Assembly: GCA_016212925.1 (NCBI GenBank)
Contig: JACRDF010000006.1
Coordinates: 124,001 to 188,000, forward strand
Length of the DNA stretch: 64,000 nt
Reading direction: 5' to 3'
Source of the DNA: Desulfomonile tiedjei
GTDB taxonomy: Bacteria > Desulfobacterota > Desulfomonilia > Desulfomonilales > Desulfomonilaceae
Shown here piece by piece: positions 17,281 to 25,572 of this stretch (position 1 is its first letter; every line of letters begins with the position of its first letter). The translations under genes and the position numbers were made by a program. The notes beneath the pieces are model-generated. The model did no database searches. It had not been told where the DNA came from and was given only the letters and a program-made list of their open reading frames with translations.

Positions 17281-17946
17281 ATGAACAGGCCAAACACGCA
17301 ACTTAGGCGAAAAAAGGAGGCTGAGGCCAGGAGGACCTCAATCCTCGAGGCTGCCCGGAAATCTTTCCTTCTAAAGGGAATCGCCGGAACGACCATGAAC
17401 GATATTGCCCGCATGTGCAATTTGGCCAAAGGAACGCTCTATCTTTATTTCGCCAGCAAAGAGGAAGTCGCCTTCGCACTCCTGCTCAGGGCCACCGAGA
17501 ATTTACTCGCCGCTCTCCAGGACGCGCTGGAACCCCGGATGCGAGCGATCGATCAGCTTCATAACCTGGCACTGGCATACTATCGGTTCTTTGAGGCTCA
17601 GCCCGAGTCCTTCCGTTTCATGTTCGTCATTCCCCATGAGAGCTATACCGGCAAGATCTCGCAGGACCTCATCGATCGCTGGGGGAATACGGGGCAAGCG
17701 GCGCTGACAATCGTGGACAGGCTTCTGCGCCAAGCGGCGTCGGAAGGAGACATTGAAGTAGATGACACCAGGTCGACAGCCACGGCACTTTGGTCGGCAA
17801 TAACCGGCGTCATCGTCATACCGTCGCAGGAGGTGAGACTACCTTTTCTGGGAGAGATAAACGTAGAAAGAATGGTGAGAACTACGGTTGACCTCTTTCT
17901 GGCAGGGATGCGTCCCACTCGTGGGAGCGGCGACGATATTCGGTGA
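17281..17946 (+). CDS. TetR/AcrR family transcriptional regulator
   Basis: 221 residues. The HTH lies at about residues 18-62: RRTSILEAARKSFLLKGIAGTTMNDIARMCNLAKGTLYLYFASKEEV, the usual TetR pattern including the G-T-L-Y-x-Y-F recognition helix end. The ligand domain follows and ends with a 'DLFLAG' helix typical of the family. I chose the ATG at 17281, preceded by GGAG at 12 bases; a TTG at 17257 is the longest frame. It likely represses its own promoter (operator at 17193-17223) and perhaps the small ORF and methyltransferase downstream. The ligand is unknown. Confidence 0.9.
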   Translation: MNRPNTQLRRKKEAEARRTSILEAARKSFLLKGIAGTTMNDIARMCNLAKGTLYLYFASKEEVAFALLLRATENLLAALQDALEPRMRAIDQLHNLALAYYRFFEAQPESFRFMFVIPHESYTGKISQDLIDRWGNTGQAALTIVDRLLRQAASEGDIEVDDTRSTATALWSAITGVIVIPSQEVRLPFLGEINVERMVRTTVDLFLAGMRPTRGSGDDIR

Positions 17947-17988
17947 TAAGCGAACCGCGACTCGCACAGCGCAAGGAGAGCGGGACAA

Positions 17989-18090
17989 ATGAACATTCAG
18001 CACATCCCAACGAAGCAGGCTGAAGCCCCGACCAATTTTTTTCAAGGGAGCCGCGATCCGCAGGAGATTGCCAAGCTGACGGGCGCTTGA
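17989..18090 (+). CDS. Possible 33-residue small protein
   Basis: An ATG at 17989 has a strong Shine-Dalgarno (AAGGAG, 10 bases upstream) and opens a 33-codon frame, MNIQHIPTKQAEAPTNFFQ and onward to LTGA, ending in TGA. It lies between the TetR gene and the methyltransferase on the same strand, with 42 and 60 base gaps. No membrane segment or known motif is visible. It could be a genuine small protein, a leader peptide, or the remnant start of a lost gene. Confidence 0.35.
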   Translation: MNIQHIPTKQAEAPTNFFQGSRDPQEIAKLTGA

Positions 18091-18150
18091 AGTGTCCAAA
18101 CGGCTTCTGGACAGCATCCTTCGTAAGTTTACGAAGTAGGGGACTGGGTC

Positions 18151-18777
18151 ATGATATTGAACAGGTTCGAATTCCTCGCTATGAACAACCCCCTCCGCTC
18201 CCTGATCCAAAGGCGCTTCGAGGCGCGGCGCTTCCTGAGAATGGGTGGCTCGGCGGCCGCGGGACATGCGCTCGAAATCGGGTGCGGCCGCGGGGTGGGG
18301 GCTGAAATCATATTCGATGAATTTTCCGCCACAACGGTCGATGCATTCGACCTCGATCCGAAAATGGTCGAGCTGGCAGGCAAACGGCTGAAGAGCCGCG
18401 GCGACAAACTGAGACTGTGGGTTGGCGACGCGAGTGCCATCGAGGCCCCGGATTCGGCCTACGACACGGTCTTCGACTTCGGTATCATCCACCATATTCC
18501 TGACTGGCGGAAGGCTATAGCCGAGGTGTTCCGCGTTCTGAAGCCCGGCGGCCGGTTCTACGCGGAGGAAGTCCTTCGGGCGTTCATCTTCCATCCTCTG
18601 TGGCGGAGGCTGCTCGATCATCCTACGTCCGACCGGTTTGACCACATAGAGTTCATGTCAAGTCTTCGCCAGGCCGGATTTGCTGTGACCGCAGACAAGT
18701 CTCTTTGGAACGCTTTTGGGTGGTACATTGCCGATAAGCCGACATTGTCCGCCGTACACAGACAACCGGACGCCTGA
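18151..18777 (+). CDS. Class I SAM-dependent methyltransferase (Methyltransf_11)
   Basis: 208 residues. Motif I is ALEIGCGRGVGAEII (about residues 42-56), followed by the acidic VDAFDLDPKMVE, then FDFGIIHHIPDWRKAIAEVFRVLKPGGRFYAEE, which is the usual post-motif II region of Methyltransf_11 (UbiE/menaquinone-like). The N-terminal helix FEFLAMNNPLRSLIQRRFEARRFLRMG is shared with a group of small lipid or quinone methyltransferases. It follows the TetR gene and small ORF on the same strand and may be under TetR control. Substrate not identifiable. Confidence 0.82.
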   Translation: MILNRFEFLAMNNPLRSLIQRRFEARRFLRMGGSAAAGHALEIGCGRGVGAEIIFDEFSATTVDAFDLDPKMVELAGKRLKSRGDKLRLWVGDASAIEAPDSAYDTVFDFGIIHHIPDWRKAIAEVFRVLKPGGRFYAEEVLRAFIFHPLWRRLLDHPTSDRFDHIEFMSSLRQAGFAVTADKSLWNAFGWYIADKPTLSAVHRQPDA

Positions 18778-18949
18778 ATTTAGGCCTCAGAATCCGACGC
18801 TATCCCACGGCAGCGAGAATGACGTGTGCCCGCACGTCCGTCATCGTCGATTTGCTCAAGGCGGTTGCGGGGATTTGCCCGGTACGATATCCCAACCAAC
18901 ATAACAGCGGTTTGTTAACCCATTACAAATGAGGAAAGAAGATAGACGG

Positions 18950-19007
18950 TTGCAGCCGATGGCTCCGTAGACTATACTTTGGAGTTGTACTAGGTCAACA
19001 ATTGTTG
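18950..19007 (+). promoter_or_regulatory. Sigma-70 promoter with downstream palindrome before the CoA activase gene
   Basis: TTGCAG at 18950-18955 and TATACT at 18973-18978 are separated by 17 bases, an almost ideal sigma-70 promoter. A perfect 12-base palindrome, CAACAATTGTTG, lies at 18996-19007, just after the expected transcription start and about 27 bases before the ATG, where a repressor could bind. The regulator is unknown. Confidence 0.65.
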
Positions 19008-19033
19008 CCCCCACTGAACTGGAGAGTCGTTGC

Positions 19034-22000
19034 ATGGAAACTCTGGGAATTTGTTTGGGAGCGTCTACCCTGAGCATGGTCCGCCTGCGAAGGGAAGGTC
19101 AGGCGATTACCGTACTGGACACAGCGACCATAACCCACGAAGGCAATCCTCGAAAAATCCTGCTTGAGACCCTGAAAGAGGTCCCCCAAGTCCGTGACCT
19201 CCGCATAGCCGTCACCGGCCGGAAGTTCATCAACTTCGTTAAGCTCACCACCATTTCGGAGCCCGAGGCCATGGAAAGAGCCGTGGCCCACGTTCTGGAT
19301 AATGACGAGTTCAGAGTGGTAGTGAGCGCTGGTGGGGAAACCTTTCTTGTCTATCATTTGGATGAGGACGGCAGGATTCAAGGAATACAAACCGGCAATA
19401 AATGCGCATCCGGCACCGGCGAGTTCTTTCTTCAGCAAATCGGAAGAATGAACATCACCCTGGACGAGGTGGCGGCTTTGGGCATCTCGGAGCACCCCCA
19501 CAAGGTTTCAGGCAGGTGCTCTGTGTTCTGCAAGAGCGATTGCACCCACGCTTTGAACAAAGGAGTTCCAAAAGACCAGGTGGTGGCCGGCCTGGCCAAG
19601 ATGATGGCCGGCAAGATCGTTGAATTGCTGAAGAAACTGCCAAAGAAGAGCGTCGCTCTGGTCGGCGGTTCGTCTCGCAACCAAACAATGATCCATTACC
19701 TCGGTCATGAGATCGAGAACCTGCTCATTCCTGAAGAGGCCCCCTATTTCGAAGCACTTGGAGCGGCCCTATGGGCGCTTGACAACCCAACAATCCCTTA
19801 CACTGCTTCAGAAGACGTGTTCCAAAGAAAAAGCTCAGCCTTCGGATACCTTAAGCCGCTGGCCGATTTCAAGCATCTGGTGCACTTCAAAGACCGGCCC
19901 CGGGGCAAGGCTCATTCGGGCGATCGCACTATTCTAGGCCTGGATGTGGGTTCTACAACCACAAAAGGCGTGATCATGAGATGCAGCGACAAGGCCATTC
20001 TGGCTGCTGATTACCTCCGCACTGATGGCGACCCGGTGGGCGCTTCACGAAAGGTTTATCGGAGTCTGGCGGATCAGATCGAAGTGCCGATCGAGATCGT
20101 GGGGCTTGGCGTTACGGGTTCAGGGCGCCAGATAGCCGGACTTCATGCAATGACGGACGGCGTGATAAATGAAATCATAGCTCACGCGGCCGCGGCGGTA
20201 CACTTCGACCCCGAGGTGGACACGATATTTGAAATCGGCGGCCAGGATGCGAAATACACCTATATTACCAACGGCGTACCCAGCGACTATGCCATGAACG
20301 AGGCGTGCAGCGCGGGGACCGGGTCGTTTCTGGAGGAGTCCGCCAAAGAGAGCCTGGGGCTTAAAGTCACGGACATCGGGAAGGTCGCGTACACCGGCGC
20401 CAATCCGCCCAATTTCAACGATCAATGCGCTGCATTCATCGGGTCCGACATTAAGAGCGCGGCCCAGGAGGGCATACCTGTAAATGACATCGTGGCAGGG
20501 CTCGTCTACTCGATTTGCATGAACTACTCCAACCGGGTCAAAGGAAACAGACCGGTCGGGAAGAAAGTCTTCATGCAGGGCGGGGTCTGCTACAATGAAG
20601 CGATTCCAGCTGCCATGGCTGCTTTGACGGGTAAAGAGATCGTTGTCCCTCCGGAACCCGGACTGATGGGCGCGTTCGGGGTGGCTTTGGAGGTTGAACG
20701 AAGAATAGAGAGAGGCCTTCTGCAGGAGTCTCCCTTCGATCTGGAACGGCTGGCCGCGCGGGCGGTGATTCACAAGAAGCCCTTTGTCTGCGGTGGCGGT
20801 AAGGAAAAATGCGACCGCCGCTGTGAAATTGCCAGAATCGAAATCGAGGACAAGACCTATCCCTTCGGGGGAGCCTGCAACCGGTACGTTAATCTCATAC
20901 GGCACGTGGACTTCGACAAGACCACGTTGGACATGGTGGACTACCGCCAAAAGCTGGTTTTTCGAGACCTGGCGGCAGCGAGCCCTGACGACAATAGGCC
21001 CACAATCGGAATGAACCGCTCATTCCTAATGAATACGTACTTTCCTTTCTTCAATGCGTTTTTCAAGGAATTGGGCTACAGAGTGGTCCTCCCCGACGAG
21101 GTCGATCCCGCGGGCGTGGATCAGCAGGGAGCGGCTTTTTGCTTTCCTGTCGAGATTGCTCACGGATTCATGTCCGATCTTCTCCAGAAGAATCCGGATG
21201 TCCTGTTTCTGCCGCACATAAGGGGCGTCCCTACGGACCAGGACAATCACAACACTTGTACTTGCGTGTTCGTGCAAGGTGAGACCTATTACCTTTCCAC
21301 GACCTTTGACCTCAGCCAGTCGAAAAAGGTAATCAGGCCCTATCTTGACCTGAGTCGAGGATTCGACGGCAAGAAATCGGAGTTCTTCAAGATTGGATCG
21401 GAACTGGGAGGTAAGGAACAGGACGGAGCGCGCGCCTTTACCGCGGGCATGGCGGCTCAACGCGCCTATCAAGAAGAGCTTCGCTCGAAGGGTGCGGAAA
21501 TATTGCTTGAAATTGATAAAGACCCGGACGCGGTCGCTGTGGTGCTCTTCGGCCGCCCGTACAACGCGTTCGCTTCAGAGGCCCACAAGGGAATACCGGG
21601 CAAATTCGCTTCAAGAGGCTATCGCGTTATCCCCTTTGACATGCTCCCCTTCGAAGATCAGGAGCTGGATGATGCGGCAACCATGTACTGGTCCATGGGG
21701 CGCATGATTCTCAAAGCCGCGAGGTTAGTCCGGAACCATCCTCGGCTGTTCGGAACGTACATCAGCAATTTCTCGTGTGGTCCGGACTCATTTGTTGTGG
21801 GCTATTTCCGGGATGAAATGGGACGCAAGCCGTCCTTGACCCTGGAGCTAGACAGTCACACCGCGGACGCAGGCCTTGAAACCCGCATAGAGGCGTTCCT
21901 CGACATAGTGAGGCATTATCGAGAGCTTGAGAGCAGGAAACAAATCCAGGCGGTCAAGAAAGACTTCCGAGCCGCTGTAACCGCTATAGTCGAGGGCAAA

Positions 22001-23314
22001 CCTGTCATTGCAACAGCAGACGGTCGAAACCTGCCGCTGTCGGACCCCAATGTGAGGATCGTGCTGCCGGCAATGGGTCGTTTCGCCCATCAGGCCCTTA
22101 CACACGCGTTTCAGAAAGTCGGAATACGCGCGCATGGGCTGCCTCCGGCTGACGAAGAGGTCTTGAAGATAGGCCGCGGGAATTCCACCTGTAAGGAGTG
22201 CCTGCCCCTGCAAACTACTGTCGGTTCCATGTTGAACTACTTTTGGAACGACAGGCCCGAAGGGGAGGTCACCGCTTATTTCATGCCCGGAGCCGGCGGC
22301 CCATGCCGCTTCGGACAATACAATGTTTTCAGCAGGAGATTGATAGAGCGCCACCGCATTCCGGACGCCGCAGTGCTCACGCTTAATGCAGCTAACGGCT
22401 ACATGGGGCTGGGGGATCGCTTCACGCTGCCCGCGTGGCGAGCCATCATCATAGGCGACGTCATGTACGAAACATGGTCAACCCTACGGGCGGCTGCGAA
22501 GGATCGGGAATCAGCCATGGAGACCTTCTACAAGGAGTGGGAAGCCCTCGTCGGCGTGATCCATAAGTCCTGGAGGCAAATACGCAAACAAATCCAATCC
22601 TCTGCCGAAATACTGGGCCGGATTCCTCTGAAAATGCCGTATGCCGAGATACCCAAAATATCTCTTATCGGTGAGATCTATGTTCGCAACGACCCAATTT
22701 CACTGCAAAAACTAGTGGAGAAAATGGCCGACCGCGGATTCATCGTCCGGACGTCTCAGACCAGCGAGTGGATAAAATACGTGGATTGGCTCATCAAACA
22801 CGGGATCGAAGGAAACCCCGATATCCCATTCTGGATTCGCTATCACGTCAAACGATACTTTGATCGCAAAATCCGCAACCTTTTCGCTCCGTCAGGCCTC
22901 TTCTTCCCCGAGGTCCTCCAGGTGGAAGACCTGATCCAAGCCGGGGAGAAGTTTGTGTCTCCGATGCTGACGGGCGAAGCCATTCTGACTGTAGGTGCGG
23001 CTCTGCACGAAATCCTTCATCCGGCCTGCGGAATCATATCCATCGGACCGTTTGGCTGTATGCCGACCAGAGTGGCCGAATCAATCCTCTCTGAGAAGTT
23101 CACGAAGGGTGAAAAGCTGGAACTGGTGCTTAGCAGAAACGGGCACGACCCGTCAGCCGCTGCTTCTCTACTGAAGAGGACCGATCAAAAGCTGCCTTTC
23201 CTGGCCATAGAAACAGACGGGAACGCGTTCCCCCAGATTATCGAGGCGCGGCTGGAAGCGTTTACTCTTCAGGCGCGGCGCCTCCATGAGAAAATGCTGG
23301 AAGTCGGGCATTAA
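19034..23314 (+). CDS. Giant acyl-CoA dehydratase activase (BcrAD/BadFG/HgdC family), fused
   Basis: 1426 residues. Two ASKHA ATPase modules are in tandem: residues 1-250 (LGICLGASTLSMVRL; KCASGTGEFF) and 297-560 (ILGLDVGSTTTKGVI; EIGGQDAKYT; EACSAGTGSF). The cluster cysteines sit in CASGTG with GRCSVFCKSDC in the first and CSAGTG with NDQCAAFIG in the second. A Cys-rich hinge near 590 (CGGGKEKCDRRC) leads to a DUF2229 and HgdB-like region. In smaller relatives, ATP hydrolysis drives an electron into a 2-hydroxyacyl-CoA dehydratase or benzoyl-CoA reductase. No separate dehydratase or reductase subunits lie nearby, so the C-terminal part may be the acceptor itself. The substrate is unknown. 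It has its own promoter. Confidence 0.88.
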   Translation: METLGICLGASTLSMVRLRREGQAITVLDTATITHEGNPRKILLETLKEVPQVRDLRIAVTGRKFINFVKLTTISEPEAMERAVAHVLDNDEFRVVVSAGGETFLVYHLDEDGRIQGIQTGNKCASGTGEFFLQQIGRMNITLDEVAALGISEHPHKVSGRCSVFCKSDCTHALNKGVPKDQVVAGLAKMMAGKIVELLKKLPKKSVALVGGSSRNQTMIHYLGHEIENLLIPEEAPYFEALGAALWALDNPTIPYTASEDVFQRKSSAFGYLKPLADFKHLVHFKDRPRGKAHSGDRTILGLDVGSTTTKGVIMRCSDKAILAADYLRTDGDPVGASRKVYRSLADQIEVPIEIVGLGVTGSGRQIAGLHAMTDGVINEIIAHAAAAVHFDPEVDTIFEIGGQDAKYTYITNGVPSDYAMNEACSAGTGSFLEESAKESLGLKVTDIGKVAYTGANPPNFNDQCAAFIGSDIKSAAQEGIPVNDIVAGLVYSICMNYSNRVKGNRPVGKKVFMQGGVCYNEAIPAAMAALTGKEIVVPPEPGLMGAFGVALEVERRIERGLLQESPFDLERLAARAVIHKKPFVCGGGKEKCDRRCEIARIEIEDKTYPFGGACNRYVNLIRHVDFDKTTLDMVDYRQKLVFRDLAAASPDDNRPTIGMNRSFLMNTYFPFFNAFFKELGYRVVLPDEVDPAGVDQQGAAFCFPVEIAHGFMSDLLQKNPDVLFLPHIRGVPTDQDNHNTCTCVFVQGETYYLSTTFDLSQSKKVIRPYLDLSRGFDGKKSEFFKIGSELGGKEQDGARAFTAGMAAQRAYQEELRSKGAEILLEIDKDPDAVAVVLFGRPYNAFASEAHKGIPGKFASRGYRVIPFDMLPFEDQELDDAATMYWSMGRMILKAARLVRNHPRLFGTYISNFSCGPDSFVVGYFRDEMGRKPSLTLELDSHTADAGLETRIEAFLDIVRHYRELESRKQIQAVKKDFRAAVTAIVEGKPVIATADGRNLPLSDPNVRIVLPAMGRFAHQALTHAFQKVGIRAHGLPPADEEVLKIGRGNSTCKECLPLQTTVGSMLNYFWNDRPEGEVTAYFMPGAGGPCRFGQYNVFSRRLIERHRIPDAAVLTLNAANGYMGLGDRFTLPAWRAIIIGDVMYETWSTLRAAAKDRESAMETFYKEWEALVGVIHKSWRQIRKQIQSSAEILGRIPLKMPYAEIPKISLIGEIYVRNDPISLQKLVEKMADRGFIVRTSQTSEWIKYVDWLIKHGIEGNPDIPFWIRYHVKRYFDRKIRNLFAPSGLFFPEVLQVEDLIQAGEKFVSPMLTGEAILTVGAALHEILHPACGIISIGPFGCMPTRVAESILSEKFTKGEKLELVLSRNGHDPSAAASLLKRTDQKLPFLAIETDGNAFPQIIEARLEAFTLQARRLHEKMLEVGH

Positions 23315-23321
23315 GAATTGT

Positions 23322-23400
23322 GGGGAGGCCCTTTTTGTAAAAATGGCCTCCCCACACCCCTCTCCAAAAACTTCCATATCATGGCTGGCTGGGCAGCTTT
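23322..23400 (+). repeat. Dispersed palindromic element, copy C, partial
   Basis: It begins seven bases after the activase stop with the hairpin GGGGAGGCCCTTTTTGT and its near-complement (23322-23353), then CCCCTCTCCAAAAACTTCCATATCATG, then only the left arm of the second hairpin (GGCTGGGCAGC). The right half is missing. Its reading phase relative to the open frame is the same as in copy A, giving the same GEALFVK and PSPKTSIS peptide segments. It may also act as a transcription terminator for the activase gene. Confidence 0.75.
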
Positions 23401-23468
23401 CCTTGCACGACGAAGTTTGTAGGGAGAGTCGTACGCGCCATTTTCCTCGATCTCCCCCGAGGTATCCA

Positions 23469-23867
23469 TTGAAAGAGCAGAACGAAATCTCCACTAGAGA
23501 GCGAGGGCAAAAGGCGGAACAAATTGCCGTCGATCACCTGCTCGGGCAGGGGTATCGTGTGGTGGAGAGAAATTTCCGGTGTAAGTTGGGTGAGATAGAC
23601 ATCATTGCCACCCAAGCCGGTGAGTTGGTTTTCGTGGAAGTTCGATCGCGAAAGTCAGCTTTGTCTCTAGATCCCATACATTCCGTTAATCGCCGAAAGC
23701 AGCAGCAGATTATCAAAGCGGCCCAGTTCTACCTGGCCAGGCGTTTTCGCACTCCGCCGCTTTCGAGGTTTGACGTGGTCTTAGTGACCCTCGGGTCCGC
23801 ACCACAGGTAGAAGTCATTCCCAATGCCTTTCAGGTTGATTCCGACTTGTACTATCGTACTTCATGA
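23469..23867 (+). CDS. yraN: YraN/UPF0102 family nuclease-like protein
   Basis: 132 residues from a TTG at 23469 with CGAGG about seven bases upstream. The core shows GQKAEQIAVDHLLGQGYRVVERNFRCKLGEIDIIA, then ELVFVEVRSRKS, the E-x-D...E-V-R pattern of the restriction-endonuclease-like fold. The frame is open further upstream to 23286, across the palindromic repeat and into the activase gene, but the conserved domain begins only here. The protein is usually coded near rnhB or rsmI; here it is not. Its cellular role is still unclear in the family. Confidence 0.88.
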   Translation: MKEQNEISTRERGQKAEQIAVDHLLGQGYRVVERNFRCKLGEIDIIATQAGELVFVEVRSRKSALSLDPIHSVNRRKQQQIIKAAQFYLARRFRTPPLSRFDVVLVTLGSAPQVEVIPNAFQVDSDLYYRTS

Positions 23868-23885
23868 AGAAGCCTGCCCGTCCAT

Positions 23886-24170
23886 TCACTGCCGAAACTC
23901 GTCTCCCGGATCTTCGCCTGAAAAAGATCTCTCTTCCGTCACCTGCCTCACAGCCTCCGCGAGCGCATCCAGTATTTCCTGCCGAAAGCTCTTGAGTTCT
24001 TGGCCGATGATTGTCCCGGCTATTTCAGAGAGATTGCTTCTCAGGGCATCTTCGACGGCTTCTCTATACGCGGTCAACATTTCGTCCCGGAAAGCTTGGA
24101 ACTGTCCCTTGAGTTCACGTTCGACTATCTCGACAATATCTTCTCTGGTTAGCAGTTGAACCTCTTGCAT
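23886..24170 (-). CDS. Hypothetical coiled-coil protein
   Basis: 94 residues from the Met at 24170 (MQEVQLLTRED); the frame is open up to 24236. Nearly the whole chain is an amphipathic acidic helix with heptad-like spacing (IVEIVERELKGQFQAFRDEMLTAYREAVEDALRSNLSEIAGT), with no cysteines or membrane segment. There is no strong Shine-Dalgarno. It converges with yraN and diverges from the peptide gene at 24437. It could be an accessory factor of the peptide system or unrelated. Confidence 0.5.
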   Translation of the reverse strand: MQEVQLLTREDIVEIVERELKGQFQAFRDEMLTAYREAVEDALRSNLSEIAGTIIGQELKSFRQEILDALAEAVRQVTEERSFSGEDPGDEFRQ

Positions 24171-24314
24171 TGTCCGCGGGCCCCTTTTTCTTGCATATGA
24201 TGCCACATAGTCGCTTCCCTGAGCACGAACTGTCAACGAAAATCACATGACGCGATAGCGGTGACGGTCTCGCTCTTACCACATCCCTAACCTGGTGAAC
24301 GCAACGTGCTGTAA

Positions 24315-24360
24315 ATTTGTGTTGACACAGCGCTTCCAACAGGTAGAAAATGCATAATAT
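24315..24360 (+). promoter_or_regulatory. Conserved upstream block of Cys-Arg peptide gene 1
   Basis: The block ATTTGTGTTGACAC at 24315-24328 is repeated exactly at 24920-24933 before the second peptide gene. In both, the TTGACA lies exactly 115 bases before the ATG, and an AT-rich GAAAAT..ATA.TATG segment follows. TTGACA looks like a -35 box, but the best -10 candidates are not at 17 bases, so the sigma factor type is uncertain. A regulator site is equally possible. Confidence 0.5.
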
Positions 24361-24436
24361 GTTTGGGGTGTTGGATATGATCGGTGCTTCAGCGACTGTA
24401 CTGTTGTGGTTCTATTAGCGTTAAGGGGGGAAGGTG

Positions 24437-24709
24437 ATGTCACGAGATTTTGAAGACAAAGAAAAGAACCTGGCGGCCAACAAGGAAGACGTCTCTCCCG
24501 CGGAGTCTGCGTCCGACGAGACCCACGACAAGGCGAGAAGGGATTTTCTGAAGGACCTGGGCAAGTGGTCCGGAATCGCGATCGGCATCGCGCTTGTGGG
24601 AAGTGCGATAGGTTCAACGGATGCGGACGCGGATGACCGTAGCAAGCCCCAGGAATCCTGGCGATGTGCAAGGTGCAGGTGCCGCTGTAGATGCAAGTGC
24701 ATCCTATAG
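24437..24709 (+). CDS. Cys-Arg repeat precursor peptide 1 with Tat-type leader
   Basis: 90 residues. The ATG at 24437 follows a purine-rich GGGGGGAAGG stretch. Residues 1-33 are acidic and polar; RR at 34-35 opens a twin-arginine motif (ARRDFLKDLGKW), followed by a hydrophobic stretch of about 18 residues and a possible cleavage site after DADA (about residue 65). The C-terminal core begins at Trp75: WRC ARC RC RC RC KC IL, with six cysteines each preceded by Arg or Lys. This is the layout of a RiPP precursor: a long conserved leader and a short repetitive core. The radical SAM/SPASM gene lies about 0.9 kb downstream on the same strand. Export by Tat would be of a folded or modified product. 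Not recognised as a named family. Confidence 0.8.
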   Translation: MSRDFEDKEKNLAANKEDVSPAESASDETHDKARRDFLKDLGKWSGIAIGIALVGSAIGSTDADADDRSKPQESWRCARCRCRCRCKCIL

Positions 24710-25041
24710 TGATTGCCCAAGGCGCGATTGAACCTCACCGGGGCAAGAAAAGCGGATTCTTCCGAGTGACCGCGAGCTGCCGTCACTGGGGGCGCTGAAT
24801 TTCCGGAGAATAGTTCGGAAAGTCGGACTACACGAGCCGCGCAGTCATGCCGCGCGGCACGCGGGATTCTTTTCTCAAGAAAAGGTGTCGTGCAGGGGCA
24901 TGGTTTGTGCGCGGTGCAGATTTGTGTTGACACGAGACTTCTCAAAGATGGAAAATATATAGTATGATCATTGTTTTGGGCACGCTGACCGCTTGAGAAG
25001 TTGAATTGCTGAGATTCTCTCAATCGAGGGGAGGGAAGGTG
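24710..25041. other. Spacer between the two peptide genes, with duplicated promoter block
   Basis: It includes a possible hairpin around 24884-24903 (TTCTTTTCTCAAGAAAAGG) that could end the first transcript, and the ATTTGTGTTGACAC block at 24920-24933. No other gene is supported. Confidence 0.4.
24920..24970 (+). promoter_or_regulatory. Conserved upstream block of Cys-Arg peptide gene 2
   Basis: This is the second copy of the ATTTGTGTTGACAC block, 605 bases after the first. TTGACA at 24927-24932 is 115 bases from the ATG at 25042, identical to gene 1. A TATGAT at about 24963 could serve as a -10 box. The shared spacing suggests that promoter and gene were duplicated as a unit and are regulated together. 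Confidence 0.5.
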
Positions 25042-25332
25042 ATGTCAAAGGATTTTGAAGACAAAGAACCGAATGTCCCGGCCGAAAATGAAAACGCATC
25101 TTCTCCCGAGTCTGTGACCGCAGGCGAACACGACGAGGCCAGACGAAATTTTCTCAAAGACCTTGGCAAGTGGTCCGGGGCCGTAATCGGCATCGCTCTT
25201 CTAGGCAGTGCGATAAGCTCAACCGATGCGGATGCCGCCAACACTGAAAAGCCTGAGGAATCGTGGCGCTGTTGGCGGTGCTGGCGCTGCAGATGCAGAT
25301 GCCGCTGCAGATGTAGATGCATATGTCTCTAA
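25042..25332 (+). CDS. Cys-Arg repeat precursor peptide 2 with Tat-type leader
   Basis: 96 residues. The ATG at 25042 follows GGGAGGGAAGG; an upstream in-frame ATG at 25006 is less likely because the leader alignment with peptide 1 starts at 25042. Leaders are the same length (74 residues) and share MS.DFEDKE, EARRNFLKDLGKWSG and STDADA. The core starts at Trp75: three WRC units, five RC units, then ICL, giving nine cysteines. Compared with peptide 1 the core is longer by six residues, consistent with gain of 6-base Arg-Cys or 9-base Trp-Arg-Cys codon repeats. Trp-Arg-Cys has the aromatic-X-X spacing that three-residue cyclophane-forming radical SAM enzymes use, but thioether or metal-binding products are also possible. 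Confidence 0.82.
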   Translation: MSKDFEDKEPNVPAENENASSPESVTAGEHDEARRNFLKDLGKWSGAVIGIALLGSAISSTDADAANTEKPEESWRCWRCWRCRCRCRCRCRCICL

Positions 25333-25572
25333 TAATGATTGCTTGACGGCCGCGTATCCGCCGGCAGGTGAAAGAATCAAATAGTTTCGAGTGAGAGTGG
25401 TCTGTCGGAACCCGGGCCGTCCACAACGGTGGAGAAGAGTGTCGGATTGCGTGCCGACATCGGCGGCTTTTCACCCTAGACAACGTATGGCTGGCCGTCG
25501 TAGACAAGCCCTATTGCCACATGTTTGTGTGACTGATACCCGACCCGTACGGGCGAAGGAGAAACCCTCAAG

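Noticed and set aside
17839-18645. 268-codon reverse frame
   Set aside because: Opposite TetR and the methyltransferase, both well supported.
20120-20950. 276-codon reverse frame
   Set aside because: Antisense shadow of the CoA activase.
23322-23353. Plain intrinsic terminator after the CoA activase
   Set aside because: The hairpin belongs to a dispersed repeat and has no T-run directly after; it may still end transcription, but is called as a repeat.
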